A stretch of 39,072 nt of DNA, from positions 1-39,072 of the forward strand of contig JAFQHT010000017.1 of the NCBI GenBank assembly GCA_017397825.1. The letters are read 5' to 3'. Of this stretch, positions 13,917-21,284 are shown piece after piece (the first letter of the stretch is position 1; each line of letters begins with the position of its first letter). The stretch comes from Bacillota bacterium. Its GTDB lineage: Bacteria > Bacillota > Clostridia > Peptostreptococcales > Anaerovoracaceae. The notes beneath the pieces were generated by a model. The model saw only the letters and a program-made list of their open reading frames with translations, was not told the origin of the DNA and made no database searches. The position numbers and the translations under genes were made by a program.

Positions 13917-16901
13917 ATGAAGAAATTTTTAATCACCATGATGTGCGTGGTAATGGTGATCGCAATGATGCCAGCAATGGCGTTTGCTGAAGGTGAAGTG
14001 ACACAGGAACCAGCACCGGCGGAAGAAACAGCAGATTGGTACGGTGATGGAACTGCGACAGAGTTTGTTTTAAATGACAAGGCTGATTTATTATCATTTG
14101 CATCAAAAGTTAATGATGAAGGAATCAGTTTCAACGGAAAAACCGTTAAGTTAGGTGCAAATATTGACCTTGCAGGAACTGAATGGGTGCCGGTAGGACA
14201 GACAGGTGGATTTTATGCTGGAACATATTTCCAAGGAACTTTTGATGGGCAGAGCTATACAATCTCTAATTTAACTATCACAAACACAAATCCAGGTGGA
14301 AACTATGCGGCTGGTTTTTTTGGCTTTATTGATGCTGCTAGTGCTACAATTCAAAATGTGTTTTTTGATAAAGCAACAGTAAGTGGACATCATTGGACTG
14401 GTGTTGTTGCAGGATATATGACTGGCACAATTGATAATTGTTCGGTTACAAATTCAATTATTAATTGCACACACGTAAATGATGATGCTGACGGAGATAA
14501 AGTAGGCGGTATTATTGGGTATATGAACTCAGGAACAGCTACTATTACCGGAAATACTGTATCAAATTGTACAATTAATGGAAATAGAGATGTAGGAGGA
14601 ATAGTAGGTGGTGTAGTAACGACAGCTACAATGACCAATAATAGTGTAGAAAAAACAAGCATTTCTTATATAACAGAAAAGACATATGCTTCTGCAGGTT
14701 TAATTGTAAGTGGAAGAACTGGTTTTGTGCCAGATGAAACCAATACAGCAACAGATTGTATAATTACTGCAGGTGGTCCTGCTGTTGCTAAAGTTGGGGA
14801 AACTGGCTACAACACATTAGCAGATGCAATTGCAGTTGGCGGCACAGTTACATTATTAGATACTATCACACTTTCCGAAACTATCGATATTACCAAGAAT
14901 GTGGTAATTGAAGGTAACGGAAATACAATTACATCATCTGCAGATGTGGCTTTCGTTATTAAAGATGGAGCAACTGCTACAGTTAAGGATTGTACTATTA
15001 ATGCAGGTGTTGATGCATTCTATCTGGGTGTAAAGGGTGATAAAGACGACAGCACTACAACTGCAACATTAAATATCAATAGTGATGTTGCAGTTACTGC
15101 GGTTGATTGTTGTGCAGTAGTCTATGCAGGAACATTAAATACTGAAGGTGCTTTAGAAAGTACAGGTAACTTCTGTGCTATCCAGGGTTCTGGAGCTAAC
15201 GATAATGCGACTACAGTAATCAATATCAAAGGTGGTTCTGTAACGCATAAGACAGATGTAGCAATCTATCAGCCACAGGCAGGTACACTTAATATCAGCG
15301 GTGGTACAATTACTGGTACAACAGCAGTTTATGTAAAAGCTGGCTTATTAGATGTTACAGGTGGCACAATTGTTGCTACTGGTTCAAAGGCAGAATTTGA
15401 ACACAGCAATAATGGATGTAATGCAACTGGCGATGCAATTGTTATTGAAGCGTGCGCAGACGGATACAATCCACTTTTCACGCCAGAAATTAGCGGTGGT
15501 ACAATCAAGAGTACTACAAATGCTTCCCCTGTAGCTACATACGAATATACTGAAGCAGACAAAGCACCTGTAAACTTTATTTCAGGCGGTAAATACACAT
15601 CAGATGTAACTTCATACCTTGCATCCGGTTATTTCTGCAGCAAGGAATCTTCTGCAGCAGAGGCAATGTACATTGTACATACTCACGGTACTTGCAACTT
15701 AAGCCACGAATACTGTGCATACACTTGTGAAAATATTTGTCATGTTGCAAGTCACGAAATCTATGTTGGTGACATCACTGTTCCAACAACTCCATCTACT
15801 CCATCCGCTCCAAAGGATGACGTTGTAACTAACGAAACAACTAACACTGGCGCTGCTGGTGAAACTACAGTAGCTCCAACAACTAACGCTGACGTTTCTG
15901 CAAGCACAACTACTACTAAGACAGAAACTGGCGAAGCTAAGACTGAAACTAAGGTTGAACAGACAACAGCTGATAAGATTGTTGAAAATGCAGTAGCAAA
16001 CAAGTCTGAAGAAGTTGTTATCGACGCAACTACAGCTCCTGCTCCTACAACTGGAACTACAGGAACAACAACTCCTGCAGCTGAAACTACAGAAGCAGCA
16101 GTTGTAATCCCAACTCAGACTATCGAAACAATCGCGCAGCAGACTGACGCTGCAGTTACAATCAAGACTGACGTTGCAGAAATCAAGCTTGACAACGCAG
16201 CAGCTGCTGCAATTGCAGAACAGGCTGCTGACAACGGTACAATCAGCATCGTTGCAGTCAAGACTGATGAAGTTGTTGTTGAAGAAGAAACAGTAACAGG
16301 CGAAACTGAAAAGGTAACAGAAGTTCACTTTGAACTTAAGGTTGTTTGCTCTGAAAGAGGCGTAATCGGCGATTTCCAGGGCGGTACAGTAACAGTTACA
16401 GTTCCAGTTCCACAGGACATGCACACTGAAGAGCTCGTTGCAGTTTACATTGACGCACAGGGACACTACCACAGAGTAACTGGCGTTAAGAACGCAAACG
16501 GCACATTCACTTTCACAACTGACCACTTCTCCAGCTACGCAGTAATGACAGCAGAAGAAGCTGAAGCAGCAATCGCAGTTCAGAAGGCAGCAGTTGAAGA
16601 TATTAAGTTCAAGCTCAGCTCCAAGCTCGTAAAGAGAGCTAACGGCAAGAAGGCAGTTAAGCTCACTTGGTCCGATGCTGACGTAGAATTCGAAGGAATT
16701 GAAATCCAAAGATCACTCAAGAAGAACTCCGGATACGGCAAGAAGGCATACTTCACAACTAAGGAAGGCGCTGAAAGCTACACTAACACAGCAGTTAAGA
16801 AGGGCACTCGTTACTACTACAGAGCACGTGGATTTGTTACAATCGACGGCGAAGTAGTATACACTCAGTGGTCCACAAAGGCTTGGAGAAAGGTTAAGTA
16901 A
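13917..16901 (+). CDS. Large secreted beta-helix surface protein with Thr-rich linker and FnIII-like C-terminus
   Basis: A 994-aa exported protein. A signal peptide (cleavage near AMAFA-E, about 24) precedes a GLUG-like repeat region (about 80-245; GFFGFIDAA, GVVAGYMTG, GGIIGYMNS, GGIVGGVV). A right-handed beta-helix-like region follows (about 290-560; TLADAIAVGGTVTLL, NISGGTIT, DVTGGTIV). A Cys/His-rich segment at about 586-615 holds several C and H residues spaced like a metal site. Then come a Thr/Ala-rich linker (about 622-720), a mixed beta domain (about 720-885), and a terminal FnIII-like module (about 895-994) like that in the 367-1626 protein. No sortase motif or anchor is visible. 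The first half is AT-rich while the linker and C-terminus use few, C-ending and A-ending codons typical of high expression, so the gene may be a mosaic. It is probably an adhesin or glycan-binding protein. Confidence 0.8.
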   Translation: MKKFLITMMCVVMVIAMMPAMAFAEGEVTQEPAPAEETADWYGDGTATEFVLNDKADLLSFASKVNDEGISFNGKTVKLGANIDLAGTEWVPVGQTGGFYAGTYFQGTFDGQSYTISNLTITNTNPGGNYAAGFFGFIDAASATIQNVFFDKATVSGHHWTGVVAGYMTGTIDNCSVTNSIINCTHVNDDADGDKVGGIIGYMNSGTATITGNTVSNCTINGNRDVGGIVGGVVTTATMTNNSVEKTSISYITEKTYASAGLIVSGRTGFVPDETNTATDCIITAGGPAVAKVGETGYNTLADAIAVGGTVTLLDTITLSETIDITKNVVIEGNGNTITSSADVAFVIKDGATATVKDCTINAGVDAFYLGVKGDKDDSTTTATLNINSDVAVTAVDCCAVVYAGTLNTEGALESTGNFCAIQGSGANDNATTVINIKGGSVTHKTDVAIYQPQAGTLNISGGTITGTTAVYVKAGLLDVTGGTIVATGSKAEFEHSNNGCNATGDAIVIEACADGYNPLFTPEISGGTIKSTTNASPVATYEYTEADKAPVNFISGGKYTSDVTSYLASGYFCSKESSAAEAMYIVHTHGTCNLSHEYCAYTCENICHVASHEIYVGDITVPTTPSTPSAPKDDVVTNETTNTGAAGETTVAPTTNADVSASTTTTKTETGEAKTETKVEQTTADKIVENAVANKSEEVVIDATTAPAPTTGTTGTTTPAAETTEAAVVIPTQTIETIAQQTDAAVTIKTDVAEIKLDNAAAAAIAEQAADNGTISIVAVKTDEVVVEEETVTGETEKVTEVHFELKVVCSERGVIGDFQGGTVTVTVPVPQDMHTEELVAVYIDAQGHYHRVTGVKNANGTFTFTTDHFSSYAVMTAEEAEAAIAVQKAAVEDIKFKLSSKLVKRANGKKAVKLTWSDADVEFEGIEIQRSLKKNSGYGKKAYFTTKEGAESYTNTAVKKGTRYYYRARGFVTIDGEVVYTQWSTKAWRKVK

Positions 16902-16920
16902 TTAACCGATAAAAATTTTG

Positions 16921-16951
16921 ATAAATCAGAAACCCTGATTTATGGTTTTTT
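16921..16951 (+). terminator. Terminator of the large surface-protein gene
   Basis: A perfect 9-bp stem (ATAAATCAG / CTGATTTAT) with a 5-nt loop is followed by GG and six T. Confidence 0.85.
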
Positions 16952-16957
16952 CTTATT

Positions 16958-16991
16958 AAGAATGCCGGCAGCGCACACTGCCGGCATTCTT
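16958..16991. repeat. Perfect 14-bp inverted repeat
   Basis: Arms of 14 exact bases, with GCCGGC-rich cores, flank a CGCACA loop only 7 bp behind the previous terminator. No full T-run follows on either strand, so it may protect RNA 3' ends or act as a second weak terminator. Confidence 0.6.
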
Positions 16992-17067
16992 TGTGTGTAA
17001 ATGCAGAAACATTGGTTTTATGCAAAATTACATCAGAAATCCTGAAAAATGTTGAAATCAGGTGCAG

Positions 17068-17195
17068 TTTGATAGAAAAATAAAAGCCTCAGACCATAAA
17101 AACGCATGGTTTGAGGCTTTTTTGTGATTTTGGCGCTCAATTTTCTATCAAAATCAGTGAATAATGCTGTTTTTAGGGTGTTTTGATAGAAAAAT
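17068..17195. repeat. Three copies of TTTGATAGAAAA around a terminator
   Basis: The motif occurs at 17068-17080 (plus), 17140-17154 (minus) and 17181-17195 (plus). The last two form an inverted pair 26 bp apart in front of the acyltransferase gene's 3' end. It may be a mobile-element remnant or a binding site; no such family is recognised. Confidence 0.45.
17082..17124. terminator. Strong bidirectional terminator
   Basis: A 16-bp stem with one G-U pair (AAAAGCCTCAGACCAT and its partner) around an 8-nt A-rich loop, with T-runs on both strands. It separates the convergent surface-protein and acyltransferase genes. Confidence 0.88.
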
Positions 17196-17204
17196 GCATA
17201 AAAA

Positions 17205-18404
17205 TTATTTATCGGCAGTCCTGGAAGCGTCCATTTCTTTGGTCAGCTTGTCAAGCCACTGTACCCACTTGATGGCAGCGCGTTTGTCGGGCTGCGGGAT
17301 TATGTAGTATAACACTTTTTTGCTGTAAATGTCGAAGTGGTCGCCGACGGAAGCCGGGAAGGCTTTGATCACTGAGGTCGGTTCGGTGAATTCCAGTGGC
17401 TGGCCGTAGCACTGACCGGTAAATGTGATGGAGTCGCGGGTCATGACGATGTGGCCGGAACCGGCGGTTTTGTCCATGTTGCCGTCAGGGCCGACTACGC
17501 CCAGCAGGAAGTCGGAACGCATTGGTTTGTCCAGGTCGATCATTTCTTCCTGCCAGAAGAACCAGTCGTTGATGCGACTGAACGGGCCGCCGTGTAGCTC
17601 GTATTTGTTATCCAGGTGGGCTTCCAGGCCGCAGAATGAGCACCATATACGCTGCTCGTCGGAGTAAATGCGGAATTCCTGCAAACATTCAGGACATTTA
17701 TAAAGGATGCCGTCAAGACCTTTGGCAGGGGCTTTGCACTTGTATGTCACGTCGATGAAAATCTGGTCTTCATCGTGGAGGATAGCGCGGTCGAGGACAG
17801 CGTTGATTTCGTCAACAGAAGCGGCAGATGCAGCATCAGCAGAAAAAAGCTTTTCGCTGGTAACGTGGATTTTTCCGCGGCGGAAGCCGGCTTTGCCCCA
17901 CTTAGGCAAGGTTTTGTATGCGCCGTTTTCGGTGATGCAGTAAACATCAACGCCCAGTTTTTTTATAAGTTCGGCGGTGCCTTCAGTGACCTGCACAGAG
18001 TGGCCGGAACATGACAGGCGGCCTTCCGGGAAGATTACGATGATGTTGCCGGACTCCTTGGCACGCATGATGTTCATGATGGTCTTCACGTCAGGGCAGA
18101 ACATTTTTTTAGGAATTACCTGCATCTGCTCCAGAATCCAGCGGGTTTTAGGGTTGACCATGAAGTGCTGGCTGACTATGAAAGTCGGGCGGTAAGGCAG
18201 CAGAGCCTTGGCCACCAGCAGAAAGTCGATGTTGGAAACGTGAGGGCAGACCACGATGGAAGGTTCTTTGATGTCTTTCAGTGCGTCCAGCTCATAAGTT
18301 GTGCGCAGCCAGAATTTCAGGAACAGGCCCACCAGGAACATGCCCGGATAATATATAAAAGGATTCGGTTTCTTGATTATTTTTTTATTTGATTTATCTG
18401 CCAT
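17205..18404 (-). CDS. PlsC-like 1-acyl-sn-glycerol-3-phosphate acyltransferase with zinc ribbon
   Basis: A 399-aa membrane-associated acyltransferase of the LPLAT family that transfers an acyl chain to lysophosphatidic acid or a similar acceptor in phospholipid synthesis. The catalytic HX4D is H55-V-S-N-I-D60 and the acceptor-binding motif is FPEGR (125-129). After the catalytic domain, at C237/C240 and C255/C258, lies a CXXC-X14-CXXC zinc ribbon, followed by a beta-rich C-terminal domain. This extended architecture is longer than the usual 200-250-aa PlsC. The start is set at MADKSNKK because of a GAAAGGAA site and a promoter 34 bp upstream; a longer in-frame extension to 18488 would cover that promoter and is rejected. 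It stands alone, convergent with the surface-protein gene. Confidence 0.85.
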   Translation of the reverse strand: MADKSNKKIIKKPNPFIYYPGMFLVGLFLKFWLRTTYELDALKDIKEPSIVVCPHVSNIDFLLVAKALLPYRPTFIVSQHFMVNPKTRWILEQMQVIPKKMFCPDVKTIMNIMRAKESGNIIVIFPEGRLSCSGHSVQVTEGTAELIKKLGVDVYCITENGAYKTLPKWGKAGFRRGKIHVTSEKLFSADAASAASVDEINAVLDRAILHDEDQIFIDVTYKCKAPAKGLDGILYKCPECLQEFRIYSDEQRIWCSFCGLEAHLDNKYELHGGPFSRINDWFFWQEEMIDLDKPMRSDFLLGVVGPDGNMDKTAGSGHIVMTRDSITFTGQCYGQPLEFTEPTSVIKAFPASVGDHFDIYSKKVLYYIIPQPDKRAAIKWVQWLDKLTKEMDASRTADK

Positions 18405-18437
18405 AAGAAAAATTCCTTTCTTAAGTAATTTACCTAA

Positions 18438-18466
18438 AGTATACCAATTTGCGGCGCGTATATCAA
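18438..18466 (-). promoter_or_regulatory. Sigma-A promoter of the acyltransferase gene
   Basis: On the minus strand TTGATA (18461-18466), 17-bp spacer, TATACT (18438-18443). It fixes the start at 18404 rather than 18488. Confidence 0.75.
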
Positions 18467-18487
18467 GCAGATTACAGCTGAAAATCA

Positions 18488-18516
18488 TTGACGCAGACGC
18501 AGAAAAAATATAAATT
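18488..18516 (+). promoter_or_regulatory. Candidate promoter of the sigma-serpin operon
   Basis: TTGACG (18488-18493), 17-bp spacer, TAAATT (18511-18516). This is a housekeeping-type promoter; an additional ECF-type self-promoter could not be identified with confidence. Confidence 0.45.
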
Positions 18517-18527
18517 TAAGGTGAGGG

Positions 18528-18560
18528 TTTTCAGTAAGCCCGACGACCAATTACTGAAAA
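18528..18560 (+). promoter_or_regulatory. Leader hairpin before the ECF sigma factor gene
   Basis: Exact 10-bp arms TTTTCAGTAA and TTACTGAAAA surround a 13-nt loop in the predicted 5' leader, about 38 bp before the GTG start. It is not followed by a T-run. It may be an operator or an mRNA stabiliser. Confidence 0.5.
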
Positions 18561-18597
18561 GGGAAGAAAATTTTTCATACACAAAGGAGGGACGCGC

Positions 18598-19149
18598 GTG
18601 GATAACGGTGCAAGTAGCTACCGCCGTTTTATCGATGGCGACAAGAGTGCCTTTGAGGAAATCGTGGACCTGTACAGGGAACCGCTGATTTTCTTTATTT
18701 ACAGATATACAGGGGATCTGGAAACCGCGGAAGATCTGGCCGAGGATGTTTTTGTCGAGCTCATAATTCACCCGGACAGGTACCGTTTCAGGAGTTCCCT
18801 CAAGACATATATATTTACAATCGGGCGCAATAAGGCTGTGGACTATATAAGAAAGCACAGCAGGCTCACTCTGGTGGGCGAAGAAAGCCTGGAAGAGCTG
18901 GCAGACCTTGAGTCGCTGGAAGACCATGTGGTGCGCAGCGAAGAAATGCGCCAGCTGAGCCGGGCACTGGGTCAGGTAAGCGAGGATTACCGCATGGCGC
19001 TCCATCTGGTGTATCTTGCGGACTTATCCTATGATGAGGCAGGCGCTGTGATGAAAAAGTCCCGGAAACAGGTGGAAAACCTGGTTTACAGGGGAAAGAA
19101 CGCCGTAAGGGCAGTTCTTGAAAAGGAGGGGTTTAACATTGAAAAATAG
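18598..19149 (+). CDS. ECF (sigma-70 family) RNA polymerase sigma factor
   Basis: A 183-aa extracytoplasmic-function sigma factor. Region 2 (about 8-75) shows the core-binding YTGDLETAEDLAEDVFVELI and the -10 recognition segment FRSSLKTYIFTIGRNKAVDYIRK. Region 4 (about 110-170) carries the helix-turn-helix LSYDEAGAVMKKSRKQVENLVYRGKNAVR. The start is GTG 18598, seven bases after AAAGGAGGGA. The next gene, a membrane protein that should hold it inactive, begins inside its last codons, a layout typical of sigma/anti-sigma pairs. The targets should include its own operon, that is, the serpin genes; this is inferred from gene order. Confidence 0.93.
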   Translation: MDNGASSYRRFIDGDKSAFEEIVDLYREPLIFFIYRYTGDLETAEDLAEDVFVELIIHPDRYRFRSSLKTYIFTIGRNKAVDYIRKHSRLTLVGEESLEELADLESLEDHVVRSEEMRQLSRALGQVSEDYRMALHLVYLADLSYDEAGAVMKKSRKQVENLVYRGKNAVRAVLEKEGFNIEK

Positions 19150-19891
19150 AGACGAATTCATACAGAGTGTGTGGGAAAAAAGTGAAAAAGCTCTGGCAGA
19201 GGAACGGGCGCAGAAAGCCCGCCGCCGCAGCATTTACAAGCTTGGGGCTGCGGCCGCAGCATGTTTCATGCTGCTGGCCGGCGCAGCCGGCCTGGGCGGG
19301 CCGCAGGCGGTTTATGACAGCATCTTTGGTGTGGGCAGTGACAGTGCCGCGGCAGGCAGTGCAGTTATGGAAGGTGAATCCGCAGACGGCAGTGTTTATG
19401 ACATCGAAGTCCAGGATATGGAGAACACTGCCGCAGACGGCAGCGACGACATGTTTCATGGAGCAGATGTTTACGATGGGGCGACAAGTATGCCTTCAAT
19501 GGCACTGGACGGGGCGCTTAATCTGGGTGGGCTGAACGACAAGGAACTTTACGGCGAGCTGCAGAGACAGACTGAAGAAGCTTCCAAATCCAGGGATGAC
19601 AGCTGTAAAGACCTGATGGCCTATGTTTTCCTGCCGACAGGCATTGAAATTGAATGTTACGGAGACCCTGACGGGGTAGCAATGTACACAGCTGATGAAG
19701 ACGAAATCATGAAATATATGCAGTGGTTCGGCAGCCTGCCGGAAAATCAGGTGCTGACCACTGAAGAATTCAATAATCTGAAAGAAATTCCGACCGGATA
19801 TTATAAGTTTACCATGGACTGCAGTGTGGACGCGGAAACGGAAGGCAGTGACAGAGTTTTCTGGCTTATAGGTGAAATCAGCCTTCCGTAG
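19139..19891 (+). CDS. Probable anti-sigma factor, single-pass membrane protein
   Basis: A 250-aa protein with a charged cytoplasmic N-terminus (about 1-34), one transmembrane segment (about 35-55, Ala-rich KLGAAAAACFMLLAG) and a large acidic extracellular part. The latter holds a low-complexity Ala/Gly/Ser/Asp region and a folded C-terminal half. Its TTG start (19139) follows AAGGAGGGG and overlaps the end of the sigma gene by 11 bases, so the two are coupled in translation. Position, size and topology fit an anti-sigma factor that senses the envelope and releases the sigma factor on proteolysis, although no named anti-sigma domain (such as the zinc HXXXCXXC) is visible. Two protease inhibitors downstream fit a protease-sensing circuit. 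Confidence 0.7.
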   Translation: MKNRDEFIQSVWEKSEKALAEERAQKARRRSIYKLGAAAAACFMLLAGAAGLGGPQAVYDSIFGVGSDSAAAGSAVMEGESADGSVYDIEVQDMENTAADGSDDMFHGADVYDGATSMPSMALDGALNLGGLNDKELYGELQRQTEEASKSRDDSCKDLMAYVFLPTGIEIECYGDPDGVAMYTADEDEIMKYMQWFGSLPENQVLTTEEFNNLKEIPTGYYKFTMDCSVDAETEGSDRVFWLIGEISLP

Positions 19892-19920
19892 CGGGCCACT
19901 GCGGGGAAAGGAGTATTGAG

Positions 19921-21267
19921 ATGAAAGAGTTTATTAAAAAGTTTACGGCGATTTCAATGTGTCTGATATTGGCAGCCGGTCTTGCAGCCTGCGGTCACGG
20001 GTATGGTACAGACGGCCCGCTGGAGGAACAGATTAACATAGAAGAAGGGGATAATATGGACGGAAAAGACGGCAAAACACTTAAACTAATTGACGAAGCC
20101 TGGGCAGCAGAGGATAGCAGCGATGCTTACTCTACCCTTGAAAACCTGCAGAACGTAACGGAGCAGGTGCATGACCTTTCCATGGAATTATTAATGAAGG
20201 GCATGCAGGAAGGAACCAGCAGCATGATTTCACCGGTTTCTATCCTCATGGCCATGGCCATGGTCGAAAACGGCGCCTCCGGAGTAAGTCTTGAGCAGAT
20301 GGAGGAAGCTTTCGGCTGCGATGCAGAGTCTCTTTCTCTGTGGCTCAGAGCATGGAAAAGTTCCCTCAGAACCAGCGAAGACACCAATATGAATGTGGCC
20401 AATTCTTTCTGGTTCAGAGACTCTGAGTCTCTCCAGGTGAAGGAAGAATACCTGAAAACAATCAGCAGTATGCTGGATGCTCAGGCATACAAGTCTGCTT
20501 TCAATCAGGGGACTGCAGATGATATGAACCAGTGGTGCGACGACAACACCTACGGAATGATAAAGAAGATAATCAACACTCTTACTCCGCAGGATATGAC
20601 AGTTCTTCTGAATGCCACAGCCTTTGAGGGGGTCTGGGAAGAGCCTTATGAAGAGTACCAGATCCATGAGGATGAGGTGTTTACCAAGGAAGACGGCACT
20701 GAAGAAAATGCTGTCATGATGTACTCACGAGAGGGTGTTTACATGGAAAATGACCAGCTTACCGGCTTCAGAAAGCCTTACAAGGATGGATACAGTTTCG
20801 TAGCTCTTCTGCCGTGTGATGGCCTGAGTGTGGCAGACTGTGCCAGAGGTCTGGACGGAGAAGCCTGGCGCGGTCTCATAAGCAGCGCGCGCAGCGAAAA
20901 AGTAAATGCTGTTATTCCTGAATTCACATCTGCGTTCCGGATGGATAATCTGATTCAGGTGTTCAGCGATATGGGTATTACTGATATTTTCGCACCGGAT
21001 AAGGCAGACCTTTCTGCCATGGCAGAGCTTGATGGCGGCCAGCCGCTCTTTGTCAGCGGCATAATTCACAAGACTTTTATTGAAGTCAACAGAAAGGGCA
21101 CCAGGGCTGCAGCGGTAACAGGAATCAAGGTGGGGACTACTGCATTCATGCCCGAAAAAATTTACGATGTCCGTCTGGACAGACCTTTTATATACGCAAT
21201 CGTTGATGATGCTACCAATACCCCGATGTTTATCGGGACTACAATGAGCGTGGCAGCAGAACAGTAG
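19921..21267 (+). CDS. Serpin family lipoprotein (first of two)
   Basis: A 448-aa serpin, a suicide inhibitor of serine or cysteine proteases. A lipoprotein signal ends in LAAC (Cys24), so the inhibitor is anchored on the outer face of the membrane. Serpin core features include SPVSILMAMAMV, NSFWFRDS, LNATAFEGVWEEPY and the C-terminal DRPFIYAIVDD...MFIGT. The reactive-centre loop begins at the hinge KGTRAAAVTG with small residues at P12-P9, the hallmark of inhibitory serpins. Counting from the hinge places the scissile bond near GTT-AFM, only an estimate. The gene is third in the sigma/anti-sigma/serpin operon, starting after AAAGGAG. Confidence 0.93.
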   Translation: MKEFIKKFTAISMCLILAAGLAACGHGYGTDGPLEEQINIEEGDNMDGKDGKTLKLIDEAWAAEDSSDAYSTLENLQNVTEQVHDLSMELLMKGMQEGTSSMISPVSILMAMAMVENGASGVSLEQMEEAFGCDAESLSLWLRAWKSSLRTSEDTNMNVANSFWFRDSESLQVKEEYLKTISSMLDAQAYKSAFNQGTADDMNQWCDDNTYGMIKKIINTLTPQDMTVLLNATAFEGVWEEPYEEYQIHEDEVFTKEDGTEENAVMMYSREGVYMENDQLTGFRKPYKDGYSFVALLPCDGLSVADCARGLDGEAWRGLISSARSEKVNAVIPEFTSAFRMDNLIQVFSDMGITDIFAPDKADLSAMAELDGGQPLFVSGIIHKTFIEVNRKGTRAAAVTGIKVGTTAFMPEKIYDVRLDRPFIYAIVDDATNTPMFIGTTMSVAAEQ

Positions 21268-21284
21268 CAAAAGGAGGGGTAAAC

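Noticed and set aside
15699-16709. Antisense frame of 336 residues opposite the large surface-protein gene.
   Set aside because: It is the complement of Thr/Ala/Val-rich codons, giving Cys/Ser/Asn-rich low complexity; no start signal is present.
18405-18488. N-terminal extension of the acyltransferase to 18488.
   Set aside because: It would cover the TTGATA-17-TATACT promoter and lacks a ribosome binding site; ATG at 18404 has GAAAGGAA and matches the family start.
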